NCBI RefSeq assembly: GCF_051020955.1 | Contig: NW_027476544.1 | Location: 62,001-126,000, forward strand | Source: Megalopta genalis | Taxonomy: Eukaryota > Arthropoda > Insecta > Hymenoptera > Halictidae | DNA length: 64,000 nt | Reading direction: 5' to 3' | In this document: positions 1-13,900 of the stretch, piece by piece | Position numbering within the stretch: position 1 is the stretch's first letter | Layout of the letters: each line of letters starts with the position of its first letter | Notes under the pieces: model-generated | What the model was told of the DNA's origin: nothing | Database searches by the model: none | Seen by the model: only the letters and a program-made list of their open reading frames with translations | Position numbers and translations under genes: made by a program

Positions 1-3000
1 AAACGAGGTAGCTTCAAATCCATGCGGAACACATGATTTATCTTCAAATCAATGCGAAGTAGAAAGCTTAGCTTCAAAACCATGGGAATCAAATGGTTTA
101 ACTTCAAATACTTGTGATATACATGATTTAGCTTCAACTGCATGCGAAACAAACGAGTTAGCATAAGATCCATGCGGAACACATGATTTAGCTTCAAATC
201 AATGGGAAGTTGATGGCTGATCTTCGAATCCATGCGAAGCAAATGGTTTGGCTTCAAATACTTGTGATATATATGATTTATCTTCAACAGCATGCGAAAC
301 AAACGAGTTAGCTTCAAATCCATGCGAAACACATGATTTAGATTCAAATCAATGCGAATTAGAAGGGTTATCTTGGAATCCATGCGAAACGTATGATATA
401 GCTTCAAACACTTGTGATATACATGATTTAGCTTCAACAGCATGCGAAACAAACGAGTTAGCTTCAAATCCATGCGAAACACATGATTTAGCATCAAATC
501 AATGCGAAGTGGAAGGCTTATCTTCGAATCCATGCGAAACGAATAGCTTAGCTTCAAATACTTGTGATATACATGATTCAGCATCAACTGCTTGCGAAGC
601 AAACGAGTTAGCTTCAAATCCATGCGAAACACATGATTTAGATTAAAATCAATGCGAAGTAGAAGGCTTATCTTCGAATCCATGCGAAACAAATGGTTTA
701 GCTTCAAATACTTGCGATATACATGATTTAGCTTCAACAGCATGCGAAACAAACGAGTTAGCTTCAAATCCATGCGAAACACATGATTTAGCATCAAATC
801 AATGCGAAGTAGAAGGCTGATCTTCGAATCGATGCGAAGCAAATGGTTTAGCTTCAAATACATGTGATATACATGATTTAGCGTCAACAGCATGCGAAAC
901 AAATGAGTTATCTTCAAATCCAAGCGAAACACATGATTTATCTTCAAATCAATGCGAAGTAGGAAGCTTAGCTTCAAAACCATGGGAATCAAATGGGTTA
1001 GCTTCAAATACTTGCGATATACATGATTTAGCTTCAACTGCATGCGAAACAAACGAGTTAGCTTAAAATCCATGCGGAACACATGATTTAGCTTCAAATC
1101 AATGCGAAGTAGATGGCTGATCTTCGAATTCATGCGAAGCAAATGGTTTAGCTTCAAATACTTGTGATACACTTGAGTTAGCTTCAACAGCATGCGAAAC
1201 AAACGAGTTAGCTTCAAATCCTTGCGAAACACATGATGTAGCATCAAATCAATGCGAAGTGAAAGGCTTATCTTCGAATCCATGCGAAACGTATAGTTTA
1301 GCTTCAAATACTTGTGATATACATGATTTATCTTCAACAGCATGCGAAACAAACGAGTTAGCTTCAAATCCATGCGAAACACATGATTTAGATTCAAATC
1401 AATGCGAATTAGAAGGGTTATCTTGGAATCCATGCGAAACGTATGATATAGCTTCAAATACTTGTGATATACATGATTTAGCTTGAACAGCATGCGAAAC
1501 AAACGAGTTAGCTTCAAATCCAAGCGAAACACATGATTTAGCCACTAATCAATGCGAATTAGAAGGGTTATCTTCGAATCCATGCGAAGCAAATGATATA
1601 GCTTCAAATACTTGTGATATACATGATTTAGCTTCAACAGCATCCGAAACAAACGAGTTAGCTTCAAATCCTTGCGAAACACATGATTTAGATTAAAATC
1701 AATGCGAAATAGAATGCTTATCTTCGAAACCATGCGAAACAAATGGTTTAACTTCAAATACTTGTGATATACATGATTTAGCTTCAACTGCATGCGAAAC
1801 AAACGAGTTAGCATAAAATCCATGCGGAACACATGATTTAGCTTCAAATCAATGCGAAGTAGATGGCTGATCTTCGAATCCATGCGACGCAAATGGTTTG
1901 GCTTCAAATACTTGTGATATACATGATTTAGCTTTAACAGCATGCGAAACAAACGAGGTAGCTTCAAATCAAATCCATGCGAACACATAATTTAGCTTCA
2001 AATCAATGCGAAGTACGAGGCTGACCTTCGAATCCATACGAAGCAAATGGTTTAGCTTCAAATACTTGTGATATACATGATTTAGCTTTAACAGCATGCG
2101 AAACAAACGAGGTAGCTTCAAATCCATGCGGAACACATGATTTATCTTCAAATCAATGCGAAGTAGGAAGCTTAGCTTCAAAACCATGGGAATCAAATGG
2201 TTTAACTTCAAATACTTGTGATATACATGATTTAGCTTCAACTGCATGCGAAACAAACGAGTTAGCATAAGATCCATGCGGAACACATGATTTAGCTTCA
2301 AATCAATGCGAAGTTGATGGCTGATCTTCGAATCCATGCGAAGCAAATGGTTTGGCTTCAAATACTTGTGATATATATGATTTATCTTCAACAGCATGCG
2401 AAACAAACGAGTTAGCTTCAAATCCATGCGAAACACATGATTTAGATTCAAATCAATGCGAATTAGAAGGGTTATCTTGGAATCCATGCGAAACGTATGA
2501 TATAGCTTCAAATACTTGTGATATACATGATTTAGCTTCAACAGCATGCGAAACAAACGAGTTAGCTTCAAATCCATGCGAAACACATGATTTAGCATCA
2601 AATCAATGCGAAGTGGAAGGCTTATCTTCGAATCCATGCGAAACGAATAGTTTAGCTTCAAATACTTGTGATATACATGATTTAGCTTCAACTGCATGCG
2701 AAACAAACGAGTTAGCATAGAATCCATGCGGAACACATGATTTAGCTTCAAATCAATGCGAAGTAGATGGCTGATCTTCGAATCCATGCGAAGCAAATGG
2801 TTTGGCTTCAAATACTTGTGATATACATGATTTAGCTTTAACAGCATGCGAAACAAACGAGGTAGCTTCAAATCAAATCCATGCGAACACATAATTTAGC
2901 TTCAAATCAATGCGAAGTAGGAGGCTGACCTTCGAATCCATACGAAGCAAATGGTTTAGCTTCAAATACTTGTGATATACATGACTTAGCTTTAACAGCA

Positions 3001-3434
3001 TGCGAAACAAACGAGGTAGCTTCAAATCCACGCGGAACACATGATTTATCTTCAAATCAATGCGAAGTAGAAAGCTTAGCTTCAAAACCATGGGAATCAA
3101 ATGGTTTAACTTCAAATACTTGTGATATACATGATTTAGCTTCAACTGCATGCGAAACAAACGAGTTAGCATAAGATCCATGCGGAACACATGATTTAGC
3201 TTCAAATCAATGCGAAGTTGATGGCTGATCTTCGAATCCATGCGAAGCAAATGGTTTGGCTTCAAATACTTGTGATATATATGATTTATCTTCAACAGCA
3301 TGCGAAACAAACGAGTTAGCTTCAAATCCATGCGAAACACATGATTTAGATTCAAATCAATGCGAATTAGAAGGGTTATCTTGGAATCCATGCGAAACGT
3401 ATGATATAGCTTCAAATACTTGTGATATACATGA
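1..3434 (+). repeat. Left subarray built on a 904-bp block
   Basis: The sequence starting at 1 recurs at 2105 and again at 3009. The spacings are 2,104 and 904 bp, which are 14 and 6 units of 150 bp plus 4 bp each. The extra 4 bp come from one lesion, a 5-bp duplication (aaatc) with a nearby 1-bp deletion, seen at about 1968-2000 and again at about 2872-2904. The match of 1-600 to 2105-2704 and of 2105-2530 to 3009-3434 is close, with scattered substitutions. The third copy breaks off near 3434, where the sequence changes to a more diverged type. Many B-C junctions here carry ctgatcttcg in place of cttatcttcg. Confidence 0.85.
2105..3008 (+). repeat. Complete 904-bp higher-order block
   Basis: This is the one complete copy of the 904-bp block in the window. 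It contains six 150-bp units and ends with the 4-bp net insertion at about 2872-2904. A partial copy follows directly at 3009-3434, and the first 600 bp resemble 1-600. Tandem adjacency of matching copies points to unequal exchange within the array. Confidence 0.8.
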
Positions 3435-3954
3435 TTCAGCTTCAACTGCATGCGAAAAAAACGAGTTAGCTTCAAAACCAAGCGAAACACATGATTTAGC
3501 CTCAAATCAATGCGAAGTAGAAGGCTTAGCTTCGAATCCATGCGAAACAAATGGTTTAGCTTCTAATACTTATGATATACATGATTTAGCTTCAACAGCG
3601 AGCGCAAAAAACGAGTTAGCTTCAAATACTTGTGATATACAAGATTTAGCTTCAACAGCATGCGAAACAAACGTGTTAGCTTCAAATCCAAGCGAAAAAC
3701 ATAATATAGCATCAAGTCAACGCGAATTTGAAGGCTTAACTTCAAATCCATACGAAACAAATGGTTTAGCTTCAAACAATTGTTTTATACATGATTTAGC
3801 TTCAACTGCATACGAAACAGATGGTTCAGCTTCAAATACTTGTGATGAACATGATTTAGCTTCAACTGCATGCGAAACAAACGAGTTAGCTTCAAATACA
3901 AGCGAAACACATGATTCAGCTTCAAAACAATGCGAAGTAGAAGGCTTAGATTAA
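3256..3954 (+). other. Longest plus-strand decapeptide ORF (232 codons), probably not a gene
   Basis: The plus frame gives ten-residue repeats of the form L-A-S-N-x-C-E-x-x-x, with one Cys per repeat. The A to E monomers read SNPCETHD, SNQCEVEG, SNPCETNG, SNTCDIHD and STACETNE. The Cys codon is TGC in A, B, C and E and TGT in D, and some differences between monomer types are silent or conservative. This is what one would expect if the unit arose from coding DNA. Across the array the frame is cut repeatedly by TGA at the B-C junction and by one-base indels, so present-day expression as one protein is unlikely. Confidence 0.25.
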
Positions 3955-6900
3955 AATCCATGCGAAACAAATGGTTTAGCTTCAAATCCAAGCGAAAAAC
4001 ATGATTTAGCATCAAGTCAACGCGAAGTTGAAGACTTAGCTTCGAATCCATGCGAAACGAATAGTTTAGCTTCAAATACTTGTGATATACATGATTCAGC
4101 TTCAACAGCATGCGAAACAAACGTGTTACCTTCAAATCCAAGCGAAAAACATAATATAGCATCAAGTCAACGCGAAGTTGAAGGCTTAGCTTCAAATCCA
4201 TACGAAACAAATGGTTTAGCTTCAAACACTTGTTTTATACATGATTTAGCTTCAACTGCATACGAAACAGATGGTTCAGCTTCAAATACTTGTGATGAAC
4301 ATGATTTAGCATCAAATCAACGCGAACTTGAAGGCTTAGTTTCAAATCCATGCGAAACAAACGAGTTTGTACAAATCCATGTGAAACACATGATTTAGCT
4401 TCAAATCAATGCGAAATAGAAGGCTGAACTTCGAATCCATGTGAAACACATGATCTCGCTTCAATTCAATGCGAAGTAGAAGGCTTATCTTCGAATCCAT
4501 GCGAAACAAATGGTTTAAATTCAAATACTTGTGATATACATGATTTAGCTTCAAATGCAGGCGAAACAAACGAGATAGCTTTAAATCCATGCAAAAGACA
4601 TGATTTACAATCAAATCAATGCGAAGTAGAAGGCTTAGTTTGAAATCCATGCGGATCAAGTTCTTTAGCTTCAATTACTTATGATATACATGATTTAGCT
4701 TCAACTTCTTGGGGAGCAAACGAGTTAACTTCAAATCCATTCAAAACACATGATTTAGCTTCAAATCCATGCGAAACACATGATTTAACTTGAAATCAAT
4801 GCGAAGTAGAAGGGTTATCTTCGAATCCATGCGAAACAAATGGTTTAGCTGCAAATACTTGTGATATACATGATTTAACTTCAACTGCATGCGAAACAAA
4901 CGAGTTAACTTCAAATCCATGCGTAACACATGATTTAGCATCTAATCAATGCGAAGTAGAAGGCTGATCTTCGAATCCATGCGAAGCAAATGGTTTGGCT
5001 TCAAATACTTGTGATACACTTGATTTAGCTTCAACTGCATGCGAAACAAACGAGTTACATTCAAATCCAAGCGAAATACATGATTTAGCTTCAAATCAAT
5101 GCGAAGTAGAAGGCTGATCTTCGAATCCATGCGCAGCAAATGGTTTAGCTTCAAATCAATGCGAAGTAGAAGGCTTAGCTTCAATTCCATGGGAATCAAA
5201 TGGTTTAGCTTCTAATATTGTGATATACATGATTTAACTTCAACTGCAGGCGAAACAAACAAGTTAGCTTCGAATCCATGCGAAACACATGATTTAGCTT
5301 CAAATACATGCGAAGTAGGAGGCTTAGTTTCAAATCAACGCGTAACCAATGGTTTAGCTTCAAATAGTTGCGAATATAATTGATATAGCTTCAAATGCAG
5401 GCAAAACAAACGAGTTAGCTTCAAATCCGTGCGAAGCACTTGATTTAGCTACAAAACAATGCGAAGTAGAATGCCTAGCTTCAAATCCATGCGAATCAAA
5501 GGGATTAGCTTCAAATAATTGTTTTATACATGATTTAGCTTCAAACGCAGGCGAAACAAACGAGTTAACTTCAAATCCATGCGAAACACATGATTTAGCT
5601 TCAAATGAATGCGAAGTAGAAGGCATAGCTTCAATTACATGAGAAACAGATGATTTAGCTACAGATAATTGCGATATAAGTGATTTAGATTCAAATGCAG
5701 CCGAAACAATCGAGTTACATTCAAATCCAAGCGAAACACATGATTTAGCTTCAAATCATTGCGAAGTAGAAGGCTGATCTTCGAATCCATGCGAAGCAAA
5801 TGGTTTAGCTTCAAATCAATGCGAAGTAGAAGGCTTAGCTTCAAATCCATGCCAAAGTAATGGTTTAGCTTCAAATACTTGTCTTATACATGATTTAGCT
5901 TCAACTGCATGCTGAACAATCAAGTTAGCTTCAAATCCAAGCGAAACACATGATTTAGTTTCAAATCAATGCGAAGTTGAAGGCTTAGCTTCAAATCCAT
6001 GCGAATCAAATGGTTTAGCTTCAAATACTTGTGATATACATGATTTAGCTTCAACTGCAAGCGAAACAAACGAGGTAGCTTCAGATCCATGCGAAACACA
6101 TGATTTAGCTTCAAATCAATGCGAAGTAGAAGGCTTAGCTTCAAATCCATGCGAATCAAACGGTTTAGCTTCAAATGCTTGTGATACACATGATTTAGCT
6201 TCAAACGCAGGCGAAACAAACGAGTTAACTTCAAATCCATGCGAAACACAAGATTTAGCTTCAAATTCATGCGAAACACATGGTTTAGCTTAATATTCAT
6301 GCGAAACAGATGGTTAAGATTCAGATATTTGTGATAAACATGATTTAGCTTCAACTGCATGCGAAACAAACGAGTTACATTCAAATCCGAGCGAAACACA
6401 TGATTTTGCTTCAAATCAATGCGAAGTAGGAGGCTGATCTTCGAATCCATGCGAAGCAAATGGTTTAGCTTCAAATCAATGCGAAGTAGAAGGCTTAGCT
6501 TCAATTCCATGGGAATCAAATGGTTTAGCTTCTAATATTGTGATGTACATGATTTAACTTCAACTGCATGCGCCAGAAACGAGTTAACTTCAAATCCAAG
6601 CGAAACACTTGATTTAGCTTCAAATCAATGCGAAGTAGAATGCTTATATTCAAATCCATGCGACTCAATCGGTTTAGCTTCAAATACTCGTGACATACAT
6701 GATTTAGCTTCAACTGCATGCGAAACAGACGAGTTAGCTTCAAATTCATGCGAAACACATGATCCAGCTTCAAATCAACGCGAATCAAACGGTTTCGCTT
6801 CAAACACTTGTGATATACATGATTTAGCTTGAACTGCATGCGAAACAAACAAGTTAGCTTCAAATCCACGCGAAACAAATGATTCAACTTCAAATCCATG

Positions 6901-9840
6901 CGAACTAGAAGGCTTATCTTCAAATCCATGCGTAACAAATGATTAACTTTCAAATACTTGCGATATAAATGATTTAGCTTCAAATTAATGCGAAGTAGAA
7001 GGCTGATTTTCGAATCCATGCGAAGCAAATGGTTTGGCTTCAAATACTTGTGATACATTTGATTTAGCTTCAAAAGCATGCGAAACAAACGAGTTAGATT
7101 CAAATACATGCGAAACACTTGATTTAGCTTCAAATCAATGCGAAGTAGATGGCTTATCTTCGAATACATGCGAAACAAATGGATTAGCTTCATATACTTG
7201 TGATATACATGATTTAGCTTCAACAGCCTGCGAGCTAAACGAGTTAGATCCAAATCCATGCGAAACACATGATTTAGCTTCAAATCAATGCGAAGTAGAA
7301 GGGTTATCTTCGAATCCATGCGAAACAAATGGTTTAGCTGCAAATACTTGTGATATACATGATTTAGCTTCAACTGCATGCGAAACAAACGAGTTAACTT
7401 CAAGTCCATGCGAAACACATGATTTAGCTTCAAATCAATGCGAAGTAGAAGGCTTAGCTTCAAATCCATGCAAATCAAATGGTTTAGCTTCAAACACTTG
7501 TGATATACATGATTTAGCTTCAACAGCATGCGAAACAAACGAGTTAGCTTCAAATCCATGCGAAACACATGATTTAGCTTTAAATAAATCCGAAGTAGAA
7601 GGCTTAGCTTCAAATCCATCCGAAACGTATGATTGAGCTTCAAATATGTGCGAAAGTAAGTGATATAGCTTCGAATGCAGGCGAAACAAACGAGTTAGAT
7701 GCAAATCCAATCGAAGCACATGATTTAGATTCAAATCAGTGCGAAGTAGAAGGTTTAGCTTCAAATTCAAGCAAATCATATGGTTTAGTTTCAAATACTT
7801 GTGATATACATGATTTAGCTTCAAATCATGCGAAGTAGAAGACTTATCTTCAAATCCGAGCGAAACACGTGATTTAGATTCAAATACTTGCGATATAAAT
7901 GAAATAGCTTCAAATGCAGACCAAACGATTGAGTTATCTTCAAATTCATGCGAAACACATGATTTAGCTTCAAATCAGTGCGACGTAGAAGGCTTAGCTT
8001 CAAATCAATGCGAATCAAATGGTTTAGAATCAGATACTTGTGATAAACATGTTTTAGCTTCAACTGCATGCGAAACAAACGTAATAGCTTCAAATCCATG
8101 CGACACAAATGCTTTAGCTTCATATACTTGCGATATAAGTGATATAGCGTCAAATGCAGGCGAAACAAACGAGTTAGCTTCGAATCCATGCGAAACACAT
8201 GATTTAGGTTCAAATCAATGCGAAGTAGAAGGCTTATCTTCGAATCGATGCGGAACAAATGGTTTATCTTCAAATACTTGTGATATACGTGTTTTAGCTT
8301 CAAATGCAGGCGAAACAAACGAGGTTGCTTCAAATCCAAGCGAAACACAAGAATTAGTTTCAAATCAATGCGAAGTAGAAGGCTTAGCTTCAAATCCATT
8401 CGAACAAATGCTTTAGCTTCAAATACTTGTGATATACATGATTTAGGTTAAACTGCTTGCGGAACAAAATAGTTAGCTTCAGATCAATGCGAAGTAGAAG
8501 CCTTAGCCTCAAATCCGTGCGAACTAAATGGTTTGGCTACAAATACTTATGATATACATGATTTAGCTTCAACTGCATGCGAAACAAACGAGTTAGATTC
8601 AAATCCATGCGAAACACATGATTAACTTTCAAATCAATGCGTAGTAGAAAACTAATCTTCGAATCCATGCGAAACAAATGGTTCAGCTTCAAATACTTGT
8701 GATATACATGATTTAGCTTCAACTCCATGCGAAACAAATGAGTTGGCTTCAAATCCATGCGAAACACATGATTTAGTTTCATATTAATGCGTAGTAGAAA
8801 ACTAATCTTCGAATCAATGCGAAACAAATGGTTCAGCTTCAAATACTTGTGATATACATGATTTAGCTTCAATTGCATGCGAAACAAACGAGTTAGCTTC
8901 AAATCCATCCGAAACGCATGATTTAGATTCAAATCAATGAGAAGTACAAGGCTTAGCTTCTAATCAAGGCGAAACGATTGACTGAGCTTCAAATACTTGC
9001 GAATATGTGATATAGCTTCAAATGCAGGCGAAACAAACGATTTAGCTTCAATTACATGCGAGATACATGATTTAGCTTCAATTTAATGCGAAGTAGAAGG
9101 CATATCTTCGAATCCATTCGAAACAAATAGTTCAGCTTCAAATACTTGTGATATACATCATTTAGCTTCAACTGCATGCGAAACAAACGAGTTAGCTTCA
9201 AATCCAGCGAAAAACATGATTCAACTTCAAAACAATGCGAAGTAGAAGGCTTAGATTCAAATCTATGAGAAACAACTGGTTTAGCTTCAAATACTTGTGT
9301 TATACATGATTTAGCTTCAACAGCATGCGAAACGAACGAGTTAGATTCAAATCCATGCGAAACATGATTTAACTTCAAATCGATGCGAAGTAGAAGGTTT
9401 ATCTTCGAATCCATGAGAAAGAAATGATTTAGCTTCAAATCCTTGTGATATACATGATTTAGCTTCAACAGCATGCGAAACAAACGAGTTAGCTTCAAAT
9501 CCATGCGAAACAGATGATTTAGCTTCAAATCAATGCGAAGTAGAAGGCTGATCCTCGAATCCATGCGAATCAAATGTTTTAGCTTCAAATACTTGTGCTA
9601 TACATGATTTAGCTTCAACTGCATGCGAAATAAACGAGTTAGCTTCAAATCCATGCGAAACACATGATTTTGCATTAAATCAATGCGAAGTAGAGGGCTT
9701 ATCTTCGAATCCATGCGAAACAAATGGTTTAGCTTCAAATACTTGTGATATACATCATTTAGCTTCAACTGCATGCTAAACAAACGAGTTTGCATCAAAT
9801 CCAGCGAAAAACATGATTTCAATTCAAATCAACGTGAAGT
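3435..9840 (+). repeat. Diverged, indel-rich zone of the array
   Basis: The 30-bp spacing continues, but monomers are more diverged and the A-B-C-D-E order is often broken. I traced about eleven indels by the shift of the gcttc start: near 4370, 5217, 5385, 6537, 7650, 7825, 8402, 9005, 9206, 9364 and 9804. Many E-type monomers read gcaggcgaaac in place of gcatgcgaaac, and D-type monomers read like ttgcgatataagtgatat. A roughly 200-bp segment ending near 5220 recurs 1,320 bp later near 6540. That distance is 44 monomers but not a whole number of 150-bp units. No gene, RNA or insertion was seen. The pattern is that of an old, poorly homogenised interval between two amplified subarrays. Confidence 0.8.
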
Positions 9841-10090
9841 AGAAGCCTTTGTTTCAAATCTATGAGAAACAAATGGTTTAGCTTCAAATACTTGTGATAT
9901 ACATGATTTAGCTTCAGCAGCATGCGAAATAAACGAGTTTGATTCAAATCCATGCGAAACACATGATTTAGCTTCAAATTCATGCGAAATAAACGAGTTA
10001 GCTTCAAAGCCATGCGAAACACATGATTTCGCATTAAATCAATGCGAAGTAGAAGGCTTATCTTCGAATCCATGCGAAACAAATGGTTTA

Positions 10091-10180
10091 GCTTCAAATA
10101 CATGCGATATAAATGATTTCGCTTCAAGTAATTGCGATATAAATAATATAACTTCAAATGCAGACGAAACAAACGTGTTA
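10091..10180 (+). repeat. D-D-E variant (six-monomer unit)
   Basis: Two consecutive D-type monomers (10091-10120 and 10121-10150) precede an E type (10151-10180), so this unit is 180 bp long. The second D has the distinctive form ttgcgatataaataatat. The same D-D-E arrangement recurs at 11021-11110 and at 61645-61734, the latter some 50 kb away in the diverged right flank. Confidence 0.8.
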
Positions 10181-10320
10181 GCTTCAAATCCATGCGAAAC
10201 ACATGATTTAGCTTCAAATCAGTGCGAAATAGATGGCTTATCTTCGAATCCATGCGAAACAAATGGTTTAGCTTCAAATACTTGTGATATACATGATTTA
10301 GATTCAACTGCATGACAACC

Positions 10321-10906
10321 AAACGAGTTAGCTTCAAATCCTAGCAAAACACATGATTTAGCTTCAAATCAGTGCGAAGTAGATGGCTTAGCATCAAATC
10401 CATGCGAAATAAATGGTTCAGCTACAAATACTTGTGATATACATGATTTAGCTTCAACAGCATGCGAAACAAACAAGTTAGCTTCTAATCCATGGGAAAC
10501 ACATGATTTAGCTTCAAATCAATGCGAAGTAGAAGACTGATCTTTGAATCCATGCGAAACAAATGGTTTAGTTTCAAATACTCGTGATATACATGATTTA
10601 GCTTCAACTGCATGAGAAACAAACGAGTTAGCTTCGAATCCTAGCAAAACACATGATTTAGCTTCAAATCAGTGCGAAGTAGATGGCTTAGCATCAAATC
10701 CATGCGAAATAAATGGTTCAGCTACAAATACTTGTGATATACATGATTTAGCTTCAACAGCATGCGAAACAAACAAGTTAGCTTCAAATCCATGGGAAAC
10801 ACAGGATTTAGCTTCAAATCAATGCGAAGTAGAAGACTGATCTTTGAATCCATGCGAAACAAATGGTTTAGTTTCAAATACTCGTGATATACATGATTTA
10901 GCTTCA
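10321..10906 (+). repeat. 300-bp tandem duplication (two copies)
   Basis: Positions 10321-10606 match 10621-10906 at a distance of exactly 300 bp, with about three substitutions. Both copies share the uncommon cctagcaaaac A monomer and the agtgcgaagtagatgg B monomer, so they are recent copies of each other. The match ends where the second copy enters a gcaggcgaaac E monomer near 10908. Confidence 0.88.
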
Positions 10907-13900
10907 AATGCAGGCGAAACAAACGAGTTAGCTTCAAATACATGCGAAATACATGATTTAGCTTCAATTCAATGCGAAGTAGAAGGCTTATCTTCGAATC
11001 CATGCGAAGCAAATGGTTTAGCTTCAAATACCTGCGATATAAATGATTTAGCTTCAAGTACTTGCGATGTAAATAATATAACTTCAACTGCAGGCGAAAC
11101 AAACGCGTTAGCTTCAAATCCATGCTTAACACATGATTTAGGTCCAAATCAATGCGAAGTAGAAGGCTGATCTTCGAATCCACACGACACACATGGTTTA
11201 GCTTCAAATAGTTATAATATACATGATTGAGATTCAACAGCATGCGAAACAAACGTGTTAGCTTCAAATCCATACGAAACACATGATTTAGATTCAAATC
11301 AATGCGAAGTAGAAGGCTTAGCTTCTAATCCATGCGAAACAAATGGTTCAGTTACAAATACTTGTGATATACATGATTTAGCTTCAACATCATGCGAAAC
11401 AATCGAGTTAGATTCAAATCCATGCGAAGCACATGATTTAGCTTCAAATCCATGCGAAGCACATGATTTAGCTTCAAATCAATGCGAAGTAGAAGGGTTA
11501 TCTTCGAATCCATGCGACACCAACGGTTTAGCTTCATACACCTATGATATACATGATTTAGCTTCAACAGCATGCGAAACAAACGAGTTAGCTTCAAATC
11601 CATGTGAAGCACATGTCTTAGCTTCAAATCAAAGCGAAGTAGAAGGGTTATCTACGATTCCATGCGAAACAAATGGTTTAGCTTCATACACCTGTGATAT
11701 ACATGATTTATCTTCAACTGCATGCGAAACAAACGAGTTAACTTCAAATCCATGGGAAACACAGATATTTAGCCTCAAACCAATGCGTAGCAGAAAGCTG
11801 ATCATCGAATCCATGCGAAACAAATGGTTTAGCATCAAATATTTGCGATATACATGATTTAGCTTCAACAGCATGCGAAACATACGAGTTACCTTCAAAT
11901 CCATTTGAAACACATGATTTAGCTTCAAATCAGTGGGAAGTAGAAGGGTTATCTTCGAAACCATGCGAAACCAATGGTTTAGCTTCATACACCTGTGATA
12001 TACATGATTTAGCTTCAACTGCATGCGAAACAACCGAGTTAGATTCAAATCCATGCGAAACACATGATTTAGCTTCAAATCAATGCGTAGCAGAAAGCTG
12101 ATCATCGATTCCATGCGAAACAAATGGTTTAGCAACAAACACCTGTGATATACATGATTCATCTTCGACTGCATGCGAAACAAACGAGTTAGATTCAAAT
12201 CCATGCGAAACACATAATTTAGCTTCAAATCAATGCGAAGTAGAGGACTGATCTTTGAATCCATGCAAACAAATGGTTTAGCTTCAAATACTTGTGATAT
12301 AAATGATTTAGCTTCAATTGCATGCGAAACAACCGAGTTTGATTCAAAACCATGCGAAACACATGGTTTAGCTTCAAATCAATGCAAAGTAGAAGACTTA
12401 TCTCCGAATCCATGCGAAACCAATGGTTTAGCTTCTAATACTTGTGATATACATGATTTAGCTGCAACAGCATGCGAAACAATCGAGTTAGCTTCAAATC
12501 CATGCGAAACATATGATATAACATCGAATCAATGCGAAGTAGAAGCCTGATCTTCGAATCCATGAGAAACAAATGGTTTAGCATCAAACACCTGTGATAT
12601 ACATGATTCAGCTTCGACTGCATGCGAAACAAACGAGTTAGATTCAAATCCATGCGAAGCACATGATTTAGCTTCAAATCAATGCGAAGTAGAGGACTGA
12701 TCTTCGAATCCATGCGAAACAAATGGCTTAGCTTCAAATGCTTGTGATATACATGATTTAGATTCAACTGCATGCGAAACAAACGAGTTAGCTTCAAATC
12801 CATGCGATACATATGATTTAACATCACATCAATGCGAAGTAGAAGGCTGATCTTCGAATCCATGCGAAACAAATGGTTTAGCTTCTAATACTTGTGATAT
12901 ACATGATTTAGATTCAACAGCATGCGAAACAAACGAGTGAGCTTCAAATCCATGCGATACATATGATTTTACTTCAAATCAATGCGAAGTAGAAGGCTTA
13001 TCTTCGAGTCCATGCGAAACAAATGGTTTAGCTTCTAATACTTATGATATACATGATTTAGCTTCAACAGCAAGCGTAAAAAACTAGTTAGCTTCAAATC
13101 CAAGTGAATGTCATGATTTAGCTTCAAACCAATGCGTAGCAGAAAGCTGATCATCGAATCCATGCGAGACAAATGGTTTAACATCAAATATTTGCGATAT
13201 ACATGATTTAGCTTCAACAGCACGCGAAACATTCGAGTTACCTTCAAATCCATTTGAAACACATGATTTAGCTTCAAATCAATGGGAAGTAGAAGGGTTA
13301 TCTTCGAATCCATGCGAAACCAATGGTTTAGCTTCATACACCTGTGATATACATGATTTAGCTTCAACTGCATGCGAAACAACCGAGTTAGATTCAAATC
13401 CATGCGAAACACATGATTTAGCTTCAAATCAATGCGTAGCAGAAAGCTGATCATCGATTCCATGCGATACAAATGGTTTAGCATCAAACACCTGTGATAT
13501 ACATGATTCATGTTCGACTGCATGCGAAACAAACGAGTTAACTTCAAATCCATGGGAAACACAGGATTTAGCTTCAAATCAATGCGAAGTAGAAGGCTTA
13601 TCTTCGAGTCCATGCGAAACAAATGGTTTAGATTCTAATACTAATGATATACATGATTTAGCTTTAACAGCATGCGAGACAAACGAGTTAGCTTCAAATC
13701 CTTGTGAAGCACATGTCTTAGCTTCAAATCAAAGCGAAGTAGAAGGGTTATCTACGATTCCATGCGAAACAAATGGTTCAGCTTCAAATGCCTGTGAAAT
13801 ACATGATTTAGCTTCAACTGCAAGCGAAAAAAACGAGTTGGCTTCAAATCCAAGTGAATGACATGATTTAGCTTCAAATCAATGCGTAGCAGAAAGCTGG

